A stretch of 64,000 nucleotides of DNA from Jatrophihabitans_A lederbergiae (GCF_031845305.1 NZ_JAVREH010000002.1:1-64000), one strand, 5' to 3'. Positions 35,871 to 44,825 are shown, numbered from the stretch's first letter. Notes: a model not told the origin generated them from the letters alone. Numbers and translations: made by a program.

Positions 35871-36817
35871 ACACCCGGAGCCGGCCCGCCGGTGAGCCGG
35901 CCGTCGGCCGGGCCACTCCGAAGCCCCGTCAGCCCGACGCCATCCCGGTGCTCGAGGTCGGTGGCACGCACGTGACGGCGGCCTGGGTCAGCCCCGTCGA
36001 CTGGCACACCAGCCAGGTGTACCGGACGGAGTTGCGCGCCGAGAGCACGGCCGCCGAACTGATCGAGGGCCTGGTCGCTGCCGCGGCGACGCTTGGGGCG
36101 GAAGAGGGCTCCACCTGGGGAATCGCGATGCCCGGGCCGTTCGACTACACCCGCGGCGTCGCCCACTACGCCGGCGTCGGCAAGTTCGAGGGCCTGAACG
36201 GGGTGGACGTCCGGTCCGAGCTGCACCAGGCGCTGCCGCACCAGCCTGGCTCGATCACGTTCATCAACGACGCGAGCGCATTCCTGAGCGGTGAGTGGCT
36301 GGTCGGAGCGGCGCGCGGAGCGACTCGGTGTGCCGCCGTCACGCTGGGCACCGGAGTGGGTTCCGCCTTTCTAGACAAGGGCACTGTGGTTGACAGCGGT
36401 CCGTCGGTGCCGCCGCACGCCGAGGTGCACCTGCTCGACCACGCCGGCCGGCCGCTGGAGGACTGGGTGTCCCGGCGGGCTATCCGGCGCGCGTACGCGA
36501 CGGCGACCGGGCGTCCTGACGATACGGACGTGAAAGAGATTGCCGACCTGGCCAGAAGCGGCGACCCGACCGCGCGCGACGCCTTCACCGCGGCGTTCAC
36601 CGTGCTGGGCGAGGTGCTCGGGCCGTGGCTGGAAACCTTCGGCGCGGACATGCTCGTGATCGGCGGTTCCATCAGCCGGTCCTGGGACCTGATCGAGGAG
36701 CCACTGCGCCGCGGACTGTCCCGGCACGCCTCGTGCCACTTCGCGATCGGCCTGGCGGAGCATCCCGAGGTGGCGCCGCTGGTGGGTGCGGCGTACCCGG
36801 CCGCCTATCCCAACTGA
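35867..36817 (+). CDS. ROK-family sugar kinase or regulator-type protein
   Basis: A 316-aa ASKHA-fold protein. VLEVGGTHVTAAWV is the first phosphate loop, INDASAFLSGEW contains the catalytic Asp, and CAAVTLGTGVGSAFL is the second phosphate loop. The zinc motif CxCGxxGC common in ROK kinases is missing and there is no helix-turn-helix, so it is an enzyme-like branch, possibly a glucokinase-type kinase with altered specificity. A proline-rich N-terminal extension of about 25 residues precedes the fold. It overlaps mtr by GTGA. The AACTGA stop belongs to a short tandem repeat. Confidence 0.82.
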   Translation: MNTRSRPAGEPAVGRATPKPRQPDAIPVLEVGGTHVTAAWVSPVDWHTSQVYRTELRAESTAAELIEGLVAAAATLGAEEGSTWGIAMPGPFDYTRGVAHYAGVGKFEGLNGVDVRSELHQALPHQPGSITFINDASAFLSGEWLVGAARGATRCAAVTLGTGVGSAFLDKGTVVDSGPSVPPHAEVHLLDHAGRPLEDWVSRRAIRRAYATATGRPDDTDVKEIADLARSGDPTARDAFTAAFTVLGEVLGPWLETFGADMLVIGGSISRSWDLIEEPLRRGLSRHASCHFAIGLAEHPEVAPLVGAAYPAAYPN

Positions 36818-36852
36818 GCCTGCCCAACTGAGCCTGCCCACCTGATCCTGCC
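36811..36852. repeat. Tandem repeat, three 14-bp units
   Basis: CAACTGAGCCTGCC is repeated at 36811 and 36825, with a diverged third copy at 36839 (CACCTGATCCTGCC). The first unit contains the ROK stop codon. The repeat lies at the convergent junction of the ROK gene and thiD. Confidence 0.85.
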
Positions 36853-36879
36853 TAACCGGGCGGACCTACCTGAGCGTGG

Positions 36880-37839
36880 CTACCTCAGTTGGCCTGCTTG
36901 AGCCGGGTTGCCGGCTGGTGAGCTCGTCGGCGGGCGCATCGAGCGCACGTCCAGCACGTCCACCGGACCGTCCCCGGCGCCGAGGCCGACCAGCCCGTGC
37001 TTGACGGCCGAAGCCGCCACCAGGGCGGCCTGCCGCGCGGCCTGCGCAACGGGCAGCCCCCGAGCAAGGCAGGCGGCGAGGGCGGCGGAGTGCGTGCAGC
37101 CGGCCCCGTGGGTCGCCGCCACCGGATACCGGGGCACCGGGATGTCGAGATGCTGGCCGTCGGCGTACAGGTGGTCGATGTGCTGCTGCCCGTGCCCGCC
37201 GGTGACCAGCACGCCACGGGCGCCCATGGCGACCAGCGCCTCGGCGATCTCGGCGCGGTCCTCGCTGCCCAGGCCGGTGAGTGCCTGTGCCTCCATCAGG
37301 TTCGGCGTGATCACCGTCGCCAGCGGGAACAGCAGCTCGACGAGCGCGCCGACCGCGTCCTCGCGCAGCAGTTGGGCGCCGGACGAGGCGATCATGACCG
37401 GGTCCACCACCAGCGGCACGTCGCGGCCCGCCAGCGCCTGGGCCACCGTGGTGATGATCTGCTCGGAGAACAGCATGCCGGTCTTGATGGCGGCCGGTGG
37501 CAGATCGTCGAAGATGGCGTCCAGCTGCGCGAGGATGAAGTCCGGCGGGCATTCGTGGACCGCGTTGACGCCCACGGTGTTCTGGGCGGTCAGCGCGACG
37601 ATCGCCGACATCCCGTGCACGCCGCAGCGGGCGAACGCCTTGAGATCGGCCTGGATGCCCGCACCGCCGCCGGAGTCCGACGAGGCGATGGTGAGCGCTC
37701 TGATCGGCGCGGGGCGCCCGGGACTGTCGGGGGCGCTGTCCACGGCACCGTTGGCCGCATCGGAGGCGGTATCGGACGCCGCATCATTCGCGGTGTCGGT
37801 GAAGCGGGCGTTTACGGGATTGTCGCTGGTCGGCTGCAC
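36880..37839 (-). CDS. thiD: ThiD, hydroxymethylpyrimidine/phosphomethylpyrimidine kinase
   Basis: Phosphorylates HMP to HMP-PP for thiamine synthesis. After an unusual N-terminal extension of about 45 residues made of Asp/Ala repeats (NDAASDTASDAANGAVDS) the kinase fold begins: ALTIASSDSGGGAGIQADLK, IVALTAQNTVGVN, AIKTGMLFS, VVDPVMIASSG, TPNLMEAQALTG, and VTGGHG, with the anion hole HGAGCTHSAALAACLARG. GTG start. It is divergent from the riboswitch-controlled transporter and convergent with the ROK gene. No riboswitch is seen on its own strand. Confidence 0.94.
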   Translation of the reverse strand: MQPTSDNPVNARFTDTANDAASDTASDAANGAVDSAPDSPGRPAPIRALTIASSDSGGGAGIQADLKAFARCGVHGMSAIVALTAQNTVGVNAVHECPPDFILAQLDAIFDDLPPAAIKTGMLFSEQIITTVAQALAGRDVPLVVDPVMIASSGAQLLREDAVGALVELLFPLATVITPNLMEAQALTGLGSEDRAEIAEALVAMGARGVLVTGGHGQQHIDHLYADGQHLDIPVPRYPVAATHGAGCTHSAALAACLARGLPVAQAARQAALVAASAVKHGLVGLGAGDGPVDVLDVRSMRPPTSSPAGNPAQAGQLR

Positions 37840-37858
37840 CGTACTAACCTAGAACAGT

Positions 37859-37972
37859 CCCCGCGGGAGCCTGCGTGATCGGGCTGAGAGGTGCGGCGTA
37901 ACAGGGTTTGCTCTGTGCGGCCGCCGACCGCTTGAACCTGATCCGGCTAATACCGGCGAAGGGAGAGAGGTG
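37859..37972 (+). promoter_or_regulatory. TPP riboswitch (THI element)
   Basis: Thiamine pyrophosphate-sensing leader of the cytX-thiG operon. Both conserved halves are present: CGGGAGCC with GGGCTGAGAGG (37864-37892), and TTGAACCTGATCCGG followed by CTAATACCGGCGAAGGGAG (37933-37964). The 3' side runs into the GGGAGAGAGG ribosome site of the transporter gene. That suggests control of translation initiation: bound TPP would close the ribosome site. Exact ends are approximate. Confidence 0.95.
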
Positions 37973-37979
37973 GCCACCC

Positions 37980-39359
37980 ATGGCTGTCGATACCCATCCT
38001 GATCTTTCCATTGACGATGCGCACGCCGAGGCGCCCACCACGCTGAACGAGGCCGCGCCCCGCACCCTGAGCCTGTTCGACCAGTTCGGCTTCTGGGGCA
38101 ATGTCGGCGTCAGCCTGCTCGGGTTCAGCGGGGCAATCGCGATCCTGGCCCCGTACGGCGTGCAGCCGCTTAGCATGGCGGCGGCGGTCTCGGCCGTCGT
38201 GGTCGGTTCGGTGCTTGGCGGCCTGATCCTGGGTGCCTCGCTGGTGCTGGGCGCCCGGACCGGCGCGCCGGCGATGGTGCTGCTGCGCGGGCTGCTGGGC
38301 ACCAAGGCCTCGTTCGTGCCGACCGCGCTCAACATCGCCCAGTGCCTGGGCTGGGCCGTCTTCGAACTGGTGACCATCTCGACCGGCCTGCAGGCCCTGA
38401 CGTCCGGGGACCTGCCGCGCTGGCTGTGCCTGCTGCTGGCCGGAGTCGTGACCACCGCCCTGACGATCCGGCCGCTGGGCTGGATCCGGGCGCTGCGCAA
38501 GTACGTCTCGGTGCTGGTGGTGTTCGCGCTGGTGGTGCTGGCGATCGGCCTGCTGCGCAACCCGGTGCCGGCGCTGAGCGGGTCCTGGCAGGGTTTCTGG
38601 CTGGCCGTCGACTCCGCAATGGCCCTGACGATCTCGTGGGTGCCGTTGGGCGCCGACTACTCCCGGCACTCGCGCTCGTCGCGCGCGGCGTTCGCGGGTG
38701 GCTTTCTCGGGTACGGAGTGACCCAGATCGCCTGCCTGGTGATCGGGTTGGTCGCCCTCGCGCAGGTCGCCCAGGACGGCAGCCGGATCTTCGATCTGTT
38801 CATCGGCCTGCCGCTGGGCACCCTGGCCTTCGCGATCCTGGTGATCCGCGAGACCGACCAGAGCTTTGCCAACGTCTACTCCACCGCGGTCTCGCTGCAG
38901 AACCTCAGGTCCTCGCTGGACCGCCGGGTATTGACCGTGATCATCGGCGTGCTCACCACGGCGCTGGCGCTCACCATCAACATCAACGACTACGCCAACT
39001 TCCTCTACCTGATCGGCGCGGTCTTCATTCCAATGTCGGGTGCGCTCATCGCGGCCTGGATTCGCAGCCAGGGCCGGGGCTGGGACACCTCCGAGGACGC
39101 TCCGGCCCGGCCCGGCATGCTGCTGGCCTGGCTGGTCGGGTTCGTGGTCTACCAGCTGATCAATCCCGGCTCCATCGCGCACTGGTCGGACTTCTGGACG
39201 TCGGTCGGCACCCGGGCGCACACGCTGGGCCACCCGTGGCTGTCGGCCTCCATAGCCTCGTTCGTGGTGGCCGTCCTGCTGGCGCTGCCGTTCGGGTCGC
39301 CCCGACCCATCCGGTCGCACCGGTCAGAGATGCCAGCCGCAAGCAACTCGCACACCTGA
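37980..39359 (+). CDS. cytX: CytX-like NCS1 transporter, putative hydroxymethylpyrimidine permease
   Basis: A 459-aa membrane protein of the cytosine/purine permease (NCS1) family with about twelve hydrophobic segments. Landmarks are FDQFGFWGNVGVSLLGFSGA near the N-terminus, GARTGAPAMVLLRGLLGTKA, the substrate-site stretch SWVPLGADYSRHSRS, and RETDQSFANVYSTAVSLQN. Position directly behind a TPP riboswitch and ahead of thiG points to uptake of the thiamine precursor HMP rather than cytosine. ATG 37980 is fixed by the riboswitch-linked GAGAGG. Ligand assignment is contextual. Confidence 0.88.
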   Translation: MAVDTHPDLSIDDAHAEAPTTLNEAAPRTLSLFDQFGFWGNVGVSLLGFSGAIAILAPYGVQPLSMAAAVSAVVVGSVLGGLILGASLVLGARTGAPAMVLLRGLLGTKASFVPTALNIAQCLGWAVFELVTISTGLQALTSGDLPRWLCLLLAGVVTTALTIRPLGWIRALRKYVSVLVVFALVVLAIGLLRNPVPALSGSWQGFWLAVDSAMALTISWVPLGADYSRHSRSSRAAFAGGFLGYGVTQIACLVIGLVALAQVAQDGSRIFDLFIGLPLGTLAFAILVIRETDQSFANVYSTAVSLQNLRSSLDRRVLTVIIGVLTTALALTININDYANFLYLIGAVFIPMSGALIAAWIRSQGRGWDTSEDAPARPGMLLAWLVGFVVYQLINPGSIAHWSDFWTSVGTRAHTLGHPWLSASIASFVVAVLLALPFGSPRPIRSHRSEMPAASNSHT

Positions 39360-39368
39360 GAGGGACGC

Positions 39369-40154
39369 ATGAGCACTTCCGAATCGCTGGTCATAGCCGG
39401 TACCGAGTTCTCGTCCCGGCTCATCGTCGGCACCGGGGGAGCGCCCAGCCTCGACGGCTTGGCCGATCTGCTGGTGGAGTCCGGCACGCAGCTGACGACG
39501 GTCGCGATGCGCCGGGTGGACGCGGGCTCGGCCGGGTCGGTGCTGGACGTGCTGCGGGCGACCGGCGTCCAGGTGCTACCGAACACGGCGGGCTGTCGAA
39601 CCGCGGCCGAGGCGGTGCTGACCGCCAAGCTGGCCCGCGAGGCGCTGCAGACCGACTGGGTCAAGGTCGAGGTGGTGGCCGACGAGCGCACCCTGTTGCC
39701 GGACGGCACGGAGTTGCTGGAGGCGTGTGAGCAGCTGGTGGACGCCGGCTTCACCGTCCTGCCCTACACCAACGACGATCCGGTGCTGGCCAAGCGGCTG
39801 GAGCAGGTCGGCTGCGCGGCGGTGATGCCCGGCGGCGCGCCGATCGGCTCCGGCCTGGGCATCCGAAACCCGCACAACATCGCGCTGATCGTCGAGCAGG
39901 CCGGCGTGCCGGTGATCCTGGACGCCGGCATCGGCAGCGCCGGTGACGCGCTCGCCGCGATGGAGCTGGGCTGCGACGCGGTGCTGGTGGCCTCGGCGGT
40001 CACCCGCGCCGCCGATCCGGTGCGGATGGCCCGGGCGATGCGGCTGGCGGTTCAGGCCGGGCGCGACTCGTGTCTGGCGGGGCGCATTCCGCGCCGCTGG
40101 TGGGCCGAGGCGTCCTCACCGTACGAGGGGATGCTCACCGGCATGCTGACTTAA
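39369..40154 (+). CDS. thiG: ThiG, thiazole synthase
   Basis: Builds the thiazole phosphate ring of thiamine from deoxyxylulose phosphate, dehydroglycine and ThiS-carried sulfur. The 261-aa TIM-barrel protein has SRLIVGTGG, TTVAMRRVD, LPNTAGCRTAAEAV, the Schiff-base lysine in DWVKVEVVADERTLLPD, and MPGGAPIGSGLGIRNP for phosphate binding. It follows cytX by 9 bp and is under the same TPP riboswitch. Its sulfur partner thiS lies 2.4 kb away on the opposite strand, an unusual separation. Confidence 0.96.
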   Translation: MSTSESLVIAGTEFSSRLIVGTGGAPSLDGLADLLVESGTQLTTVAMRRVDAGSAGSVLDVLRATGVQVLPNTAGCRTAAEAVLTAKLAREALQTDWVKVEVVADERTLLPDGTELLEACEQLVDAGFTVLPYTNDDPVLAKRLEQVGCAAVMPGGAPIGSGLGIRNPHNIALIVEQAGVPVILDAGIGSAGDALAAMELGCDAVLVASAVTRAADPVRMARAMRLAVQAGRDSCLAGRIPRRWWAEASSPYEGMLTGMLT

Positions 40155-40333
40155 CCGATATATAGCGAACCGCCGATACTCCGTAGCTCACGGTGTGGAG
40201 TCATGAGGTGCGGACCGGCCGAGGTGGAACGCCAGCCGGTACCCGAGGCGGAGTACCCAAGCCGGCGCTGCTACCTGCTAGCTCAACGCCATTGATCTAT
40301 TGCCGCTGACGACTGCAGCCGTCGCGTTAGACC

Positions 40334-41095
40334 TCAAACGGGCAGCTGGCCCTTGGGAAAGCCGCCGTTGCTGTGGATCAGCTGCCCGTTGATCCATCGA
40401 CCCTGGTCGGAGAGCAAGAACCTGACCACGTTTGCGGTGTCGGTCGGTGTTCCGAGTCGCCCGGTGGGTTGCTCCGCTAACAATCTGGTGTTGAGTTCGG
40501 GCGTCATCCAGCCGGTGTCGATGGGGCCGGGGTTGATGACATTGGCTCGCAGGCCGCGATCGCCGAGCTCGTGCGCGGCAGCGAGTATCAGGCGGTCCAG
40601 CGCAGCCTTTGTCGCCCCGTACGGCAAATTGTCGACTGTGTGATCGCTAGTGAGGGCAACCACGGAGCCGCCTGATTCTGGCAGCTGGCGAGCAAACGCG
40701 GCGAGCAACAGCCAGCTCGCGCGGACGTTGACGGCGTAGTGGCGATCAAAGCTCTCTACCGTGGTCGTGAGCAAGTCGGAGTCGACGCTCTCACAGTGCG
40801 ACAGGACCAGTGCGTCCAGCGGTCCAAAACGGGCCACGGCAGCATCGATGAGCGTCTGGGGTCCGGCGGGGTCTGCGAGATCGACCGGCGCAAGCTCCAC
40901 GTCGATGCCGACGCTCCTCAGTTCGTCAGCCAGTGCTTCCGGATCGTTCGGGCCAGCTTCGAGTCCGAGGCGCTCGTCGTAGGGACGCCAGAAAGAAAGC
41001 ACGAGATCCCAGCCGTCGGCTGCCAAACCAGCTGCGAGACCAGCACCAATTCCTCGCCGCCGCCCCACCCCGGTTATCAATGCGGTTCGAGTCAC
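40334..41095 (-). CDS. Short-chain dehydrogenase/reductase
   Basis: NAD(P)-dependent oxidoreductase of 253 aa. The nucleotide loop is ALITGVGRRRGIG, the catalytic Ser lies in VVALTSDHTVD, and the YxxxK motif is PYGATKAALDRL, followed by NVINPGPIDTGWM and the family end LSDQGRWINGQLIHSNGGF. Similar proteins are labelled 3-oxoacyl-ACP reductases, but the substrate is unknown. It lies in a segment that separates thiG from thiS, with base composition visibly less GC-rich than the thi genes, so it may have been acquired. Confidence 0.88.
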   Translation of the reverse strand: MTRTALITGVGRRRGIGAGLAAGLAADGWDLVLSFWRPYDERLGLEAGPNDPEALADELRSVGIDVELAPVDLADPAGPQTLIDAAVARFGPLDALVLSHCESVDSDLLTTTVESFDRHYAVNVRASWLLLAAFARQLPESGGSVVALTSDHTVDNLPYGATKAALDRLILAAAHELGDRGLRANVINPGPIDTGWMTPELNTRLLAEQPTGRLGTPTDTANVVRFLLSDQGRWINGQLIHSNGGFPKGQLPV

Positions 41096-41219
41096 CCCGC
41101 CATTCTCGCCCGGCCATGCTGGCGGGTGTCATACGACATCCCGCTGCGGGACGATGCTCAGGATCGGCAAGCGGGACCCGGGGTGATGTGGCAGCTGCTC
41201 TCGAAGTGATTGGAGGTGT

Positions 41220-41954
41220 CTAGACGCGGTGTGGGCTGTAGACACTGACGTGTCTGCGACTGTCGATGGTGAACGGCTCCTGCCGCCAGCCGCTCCATCG
41301 GTGGAGGAGTTGTAGGCCGGCGATTCGCGCCATGAGGTCGAGCTCGCTGGGGTAGACGAGGCGTAGGGAGATCGGTGACATCTGAATGCCGTTGCTCGTC
41401 AGGCGCATGTGATTGATGTCAAGGATCTGCGTCATTGCGTCGTAGCGGTGCGGACTCATCCGCACTTCGTCCAAGCCGACCTTTGGCACCTCAACGTAGC
41501 TGCCTTTGCGCGGCCCATCCCACGGCACTCCGGTTTCGACGACGAAGACGCCGTCGTCGGTGAGGTGCCTTGCCGCATTTTCAAAGCACCGAACCTGCCC
41601 GTCCTGGGTGAGCAGGTTGTGGATGGTGTTGAAGACGAGGTACACCAGTGGGTACCGGCCAGGCAGCTCGACCGTCGACATGTCGCCGATGGTCACCTGG
41701 AAGTCGGGTCCGCCGGGCTTTGCCCGCATGCGTTCCACCATGGCGGCCGATTGCTCGATGCCGTCGACGCGTAGGCCGCGCTCGGCCAGGGGCAGCGCGA
41801 TCCGTCCAGTGCCGATGGCGAATTCGAGAACTGGCCCGTCGCCGGCGAGCGCGGCGAGGAAGTTCACGGTCTCCGGCTCGTCGCCGCGCAGATCCTCGTC
41901 ATAGCGCTCGGCGACATCGGGGCCGAAGCTTGCGAACGGGTCGAAGCCCTCCAC
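41220..41954 (-). CDS. SAM-dependent class I methyltransferase
   Basis: A 244-aa methyltransferase. Motif I is PVLEFAIGTGRIALPLAERG, with the acidic SAM residue in LRVDGIEQSAAMVERM; motif II is VYLVFNTIHNLLTQDGQ and motif III HLTDDGVFVVETG. I chose GTG 41954 because GGAAGGG lies at the right distance and EGFDPFASFGPDVAERYDE is the usual family start; the frame is open to 42062. Substrate unknown. Together with the SDR it belongs to the segment splitting the thi cluster. Confidence 0.85.
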   Translation of the reverse strand: MEGFDPFASFGPDVAERYDEDLRGDEPETVNFLAALAGDGPVLEFAIGTGRIALPLAERGLRVDGIEQSAAMVERMRAKPGGPDFQVTIGDMSTVELPGRYPLVYLVFNTIHNLLTQDGQVRCFENAARHLTDDGVFVVETGVPWDGPRKGSYVEVPKVGLDEVRMSPHRYDAMTQILDINHMRLTSNGIQMSPISLRLVYPSELDLMARIAGLQLLHRWSGWRQEPFTIDSRRHVSVYSPHRV

Positions 41955-42182
41955 GGCGATTCCCTTCCGGTTTGAGGTCCGCACGGCCAGCGTTTGATCA
42001 TGAGGAGTGTCGCGAAGGTCAAGCCCGTGCCGCAACCGATTTAGGAAGTCCGTCCACCGCACGATGAGAACCTCCGTAGCTACGTCGGCGGCCTCTTGCG
42101 CGAGGCGATCGCCTCACGATCTCACCGTGCTCCGCAAGGATGTCCCGGCTGCTCAACTTCTGTCCGCACACGCCGAGGGCGG

Positions 42183-42345
42183 GGCGCTCTACGCCGAACG
42201 CCTCATGGACGAGCTCGGCTTTCTCGATGACCCCGGGGACCGGCTCGGGATGCTCGACGCCCAGGAACTGCGCGCCCCCCGCGTCGTCCTCGACCTCGGG
42301 CCCCTCGACCTGGACCGACTCGCCGCCGAACTCGCCCGACTCTGA
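42183..42345 (+). pseudogene. Fragment of a DUF885-family protein
   Basis: The plus strand reads AEGGALYAERLMDELGFLDD, then DRLGMLDAQELRAPRVVLDL. This is the conserved core of DUF885 proteins, whose hallmark is EGWALYAERL. The open frame ends at 42345, and neither the rest of the roughly 550-residue protein nor its active-site regions are found around it. A stranded remnant is the simplest reading. Confidence 0.65.
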
Positions 42346-42454
42346 TCGGAAGGCCGGGGCTATCGGCACGATCGGCCGGCGGGATCCCAGTAGAGATTCC
42401 CCTTTGCGGCATCGCTCGCGCTCGCCGGCCCACCTGCTGCACCCGCACCGCGCC

Positions 42455-42540
42455 GGGACACCAGCCCGAGCGAGTCGGCCGAACTATTCGGCGTTGGCCA
42501 CTCGACGGTCTTCCGCGCGCCATCGGACGCGCCTGGTCGG
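42455..42540 (+). pseudogene. Possible remnant of a serine-recombinase C-terminus
   Basis: One plus-strand frame reads SPSESAELFGVGHSTVFRA. This resembles the C-terminal helix-turn-helix of resolvase/invertase-type recombinases (ELAELFGVSRSTVYRA). No catalytic domain precedes it. With the neighbouring DUF885 fragment it suggests debris of a past insertion between thiG and thiS. Confidence 0.4.
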
Positions 42541-42555
42541 CGTGGCAGAACGCCT

Positions 42556-42756
42556 TCAGCCACCCTGGACGGCGGTGACCACATCGATCCGGTCACCGGC
42601 CGCGACGGTGGTGTCGGCCCAGCTACCGCGCGGCACCACCTCGGAGTTCAGAGCGACCGCGATGCCTGCCTCCCGGTCGCTCAGCTGGCGGACCAGGTCG
42701 GTGACCGAGACTCCGTCCGCGGCCTCCCGCGGCTGACCGTTGACGATTATCTGCAT
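42556..42756 (-). CDS. thiS: ThiS, sulfur carrier protein
   Basis: A 66-aa ubiquitin-like protein that carries sulfur as a C-terminal thiocarboxylate to ThiG. It begins MQIIVNGQPREAADGVSVTD and ends in the required Gly-Gly (VVTAVQGG). The start overlaps the end of thiO by 10 bp, so the two are co-translated. No TPP riboswitch precedes this operon. Confidence 0.95.
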   Translation of the reverse strand: MQIIVNGQPREAADGVSVTDLVRQLSDREAGIAVALNSEVVPRGSWADTTVAAGDRIDVVTAVQGG

Positions 42757-43916
42757 GGTGCATACCCCTCACTGCGGAATCTGGCGGCGCCGAACGGGCT
42801 CCACTCCGGTGCCAGCGGCGCGTTCGCCAGCACCGCGGCGACCGCCTCGGCGGTGAGCGCGGACAGCAGGATGCCGTTGCGGTAATGCCCGGTGGCGAGC
42901 ACCAGGCCGTCATCGATCCGGCCGAGCAACGGCGCGTTGTCGGCAGTACCCGGCCGGGTGCCGGCGCGGGCCTCGACGAAGCTGAACTCGGAGCTGATGG
43001 GCAGCAGCTCGTAGGCGTTGCGCAGCAGCTCGTACACCCCGCCCGCGGTCACGGTGGTGTCCTCGCCCTGCTGCTCCGACGTGGCGCCGACGACCACCTC
43101 TCCGCCCGCGCGCGGCACGAGGTACACCTCACTGCCGCGGACGATGCCGCGCACCGTTCTGGTAAGTACCTCGCCCGCGGCCCGCAGCCGCTCGGGCACC
43201 GCCAGCCGCAGGATCTGCCCCTTGACCGGTTGCACCCCGACGTCGAGCAACCGGCCGGTGGCCGCACCGGAACACAGCAGCACGGTGCCGGCCGAAAACT
43301 CGACACCGTCCGTCGTCAGCGCGCCGGTCGTCCGGCCCTCCCGGCTGGTCAGCTGCGCCACCTCACCCGCCACGAACTCGACACCGGCAGCCTCGCATCC
43401 CGCGCGCAACGCAGTCAGGTACCGGCGGTTGTCCACCGACAGGTCGTCCAGGGCCAGTACCCCGCCGCGTACCGCGGTCGACAGGTACGGCTCCAGCCGG
43501 CGGGTGGCGCTTCCGGTCAACCGCTCGCTGGCCAGTCCCAGGGAGTTACGGAATTCGGTGAGCCGGTCCAGCGCCGCCCGGTCATCGGCATTGAGCGCCA
43601 CGGCCAGCGTGCCGTCCGTGCGCAGGCCCACCGGCAGCTCCGTCCCGGACTCGCGCAGCGCGGACTCAAGCTGGGCCGCGAACCGGACGAAGGCCGGCAC
43701 CGCGGCCAGGTTCAACCGGGTCAACTCGCGCTCGCCGAAGATCGCCTCACTGACCGGGGCGAGCATGCCGGCGGCGGCCCAGCTGGCGCCGCGGGTACCG
43801 CTGGCATCGACCAGCCGCACGGTCGCCCCGTCGCTGGCGAGCCGGTACGCCGCCGCCAGGCCGATCACGCCGCCGCCGACGACCAGCACGTCGGTGGACG
43901 CGGGCTGAGTGGGCAT
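42747..43916 (-). CDS. thiO: ThiO, glycine oxidase
   Basis: FAD enzyme that oxidises glycine to the imine needed for thiazole formation. The 389-aa protein opens with the dinucleotide fold VLVVGGGVIGLAAAYRLAS and later has GASWAAAGMLAPVSEAIFGE. Substrate-side segments include VKGQILRLAVPERLR and VYLVPRAGGEVVVGATSEQ, and the family end ATGHYRNGILLSALTAEAVA is present. It follows the EamA transporter by 9 bp and overlaps thiS, forming an EamA-thiO-thiS minus-strand operon. Confidence 0.94.
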   Translation of the reverse strand: MPTQPASTDVLVVGGGVIGLAAAYRLASDGATVRLVDASGTRGASWAAAGMLAPVSEAIFGERELTRLNLAAVPAFVRFAAQLESALRESGTELPVGLRTDGTLAVALNADDRAALDRLTEFRNSLGLASERLTGSATRRLEPYLSTAVRGGVLALDDLSVDNRRYLTALRAGCEAAGVEFVAGEVAQLTSREGRTTGALTTDGVEFSAGTVLLCSGAATGRLLDVGVQPVKGQILRLAVPERLRAAGEVLTRTVRGIVRGSEVYLVPRAGGEVVVGATSEQQGEDTTVTAGGVYELLRNAYELLPISSEFSFVEARAGTRPGTADNAPLLGRIDDGLVLATGHYRNGILLSALTAEAVAAVLANAPLAPEWSPFGAARFRSEGYAPCR

Positions 43917-43925
43917 GATTCGAGG

Positions 43926-44825
43926 CTAACCGAGCGCGACCGGCTCTGATTCCGGGCGCTTGGCCCGGGCCTCCAGGGTGGTGCCGGCGCTGGCGATGAC
44001 CACCATCACGATGGCCACCAGGGTCCGCGCGTGCAGCCGCTGGCCGAGCACCAGCACGCCGGCCAGAGCCGCGAACGCCGGTTCCAGGCTCATCAGCAGG
44101 CCGAACGCCGCCGCCGGCAGGCGCCGCAACGCGATCAGCTCCAGCGAGTACGGCACCACCGACGACAGCACCGCCACCGCCAGCCCACCGGCCAGCACGC
44201 CGGGGCGGAGCAGCGCCGAACCGCCCTCGATGATCCCGGCCGGAATCAGCACCACCGCGCCGATGCCGAGGGCGATGGCCAGGCCGTCCAGTCCGGCGAA
44301 AGCCGACCCGACCCGCTGGGACAGCAGGATGTAGCAGGCCCACAGCGCGCCGGCCAGCAGCGCGAACAGCAGGCCCCGCAGGTTGAGCGAACCGTGCGAG
44401 CCACCGAGTGAGAGCAGCACGACACCACCGGTGGCCAGGGCCGCCCACAGCACGTCCAGCAGTCGGCGGGAACCGGCGATGGCGACCAGCAGCGGACCGG
44501 TGAACTCCACGGTGACCGCCGGGCCGAGCGGCAGCAGCCGGAGCGCCTCGTAGAAACTCCAGTTCATCAGGCACAGCACCAGGCCGAAGGCCAGCGCCGC
44601 GACCAGGTCACGCCGCGACCGGCCGCGCAGTCTGGGCCGGGTCAGCGCGAGCAGGATGGCCGCCGAGAAGGCCAGCCGCAGCAGCACCACGCCGGCCGGG
44701 CCGGCCTGGTCGAACAGCCGGTTCGCGAAGGCCGACCCGAACTGGACGGACGCAATGCCCACCAGGATCAGCGCTTGCGGGGGAATCGCGGCCGTCCGGG
44801 CTGCCCGTGGGATCACACGCTCCAT
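43926..44825 (-). CDS. EamA/RhtA-type drug-metabolite exporter
   Basis: A 299-aa inner-membrane protein with about ten hydrophobic helices in two EamA halves. It resembles RhtA, the threonine/homoserine exporter: LMNWSFYEALRLLPLGPAVT, VEFTGPLLVAIAGSRRLLD, WACYILLSQRVGSAFAGLDG, and YSLELIALRRLPAAAFGLLM. I chose ATG 44825 (MERVIPRAARTAAIPP); the longer open frame to 45722 runs through thiE on the other strand and is not coding. It heads the minus-strand operon with thiO and thiS; a link to thiamine metabolite export is possible but unproven. Confidence 0.88.
   Translation of the reverse strand: MERVIPRAARTAAIPPQALILVGIASVQFGSAFANRLFDQAGPAGVVLLRLAFSAAILLALTRPRLRGRSRRDLVAALAFGLVLCLMNWSFYEALRLLPLGPAVTVEFTGPLLVAIAGSRRLLDVLWAALATGGVVLLSLGGSHGSLNLRGLLFALLAGALWACYILLSQRVGSAFAGLDGLAIALGIGAVVLIPAGIIEGGSALLRPGVLAGGLAVAVLSSVVPYSLELIALRRLPAAAFGLLMSLEPAFAALAGVLVLGQRLHARTLVAIVMVVIASAGTTLEARAKRPESEPVALG

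Noticed and set aside
34730..36817. A 695-codon frame joining mtr and ROK
   Set aside because: The first part is an out-of-frame reading of mtr. The real ROK start is the GTG at 35867 overlapping the mtr stop.
40155..40333. Possible riboswitch or small gene after thiG
   Set aside because: No conserved TPP or other riboswitch motif and no open frame with a ribosome site were seen in these 179 bp.
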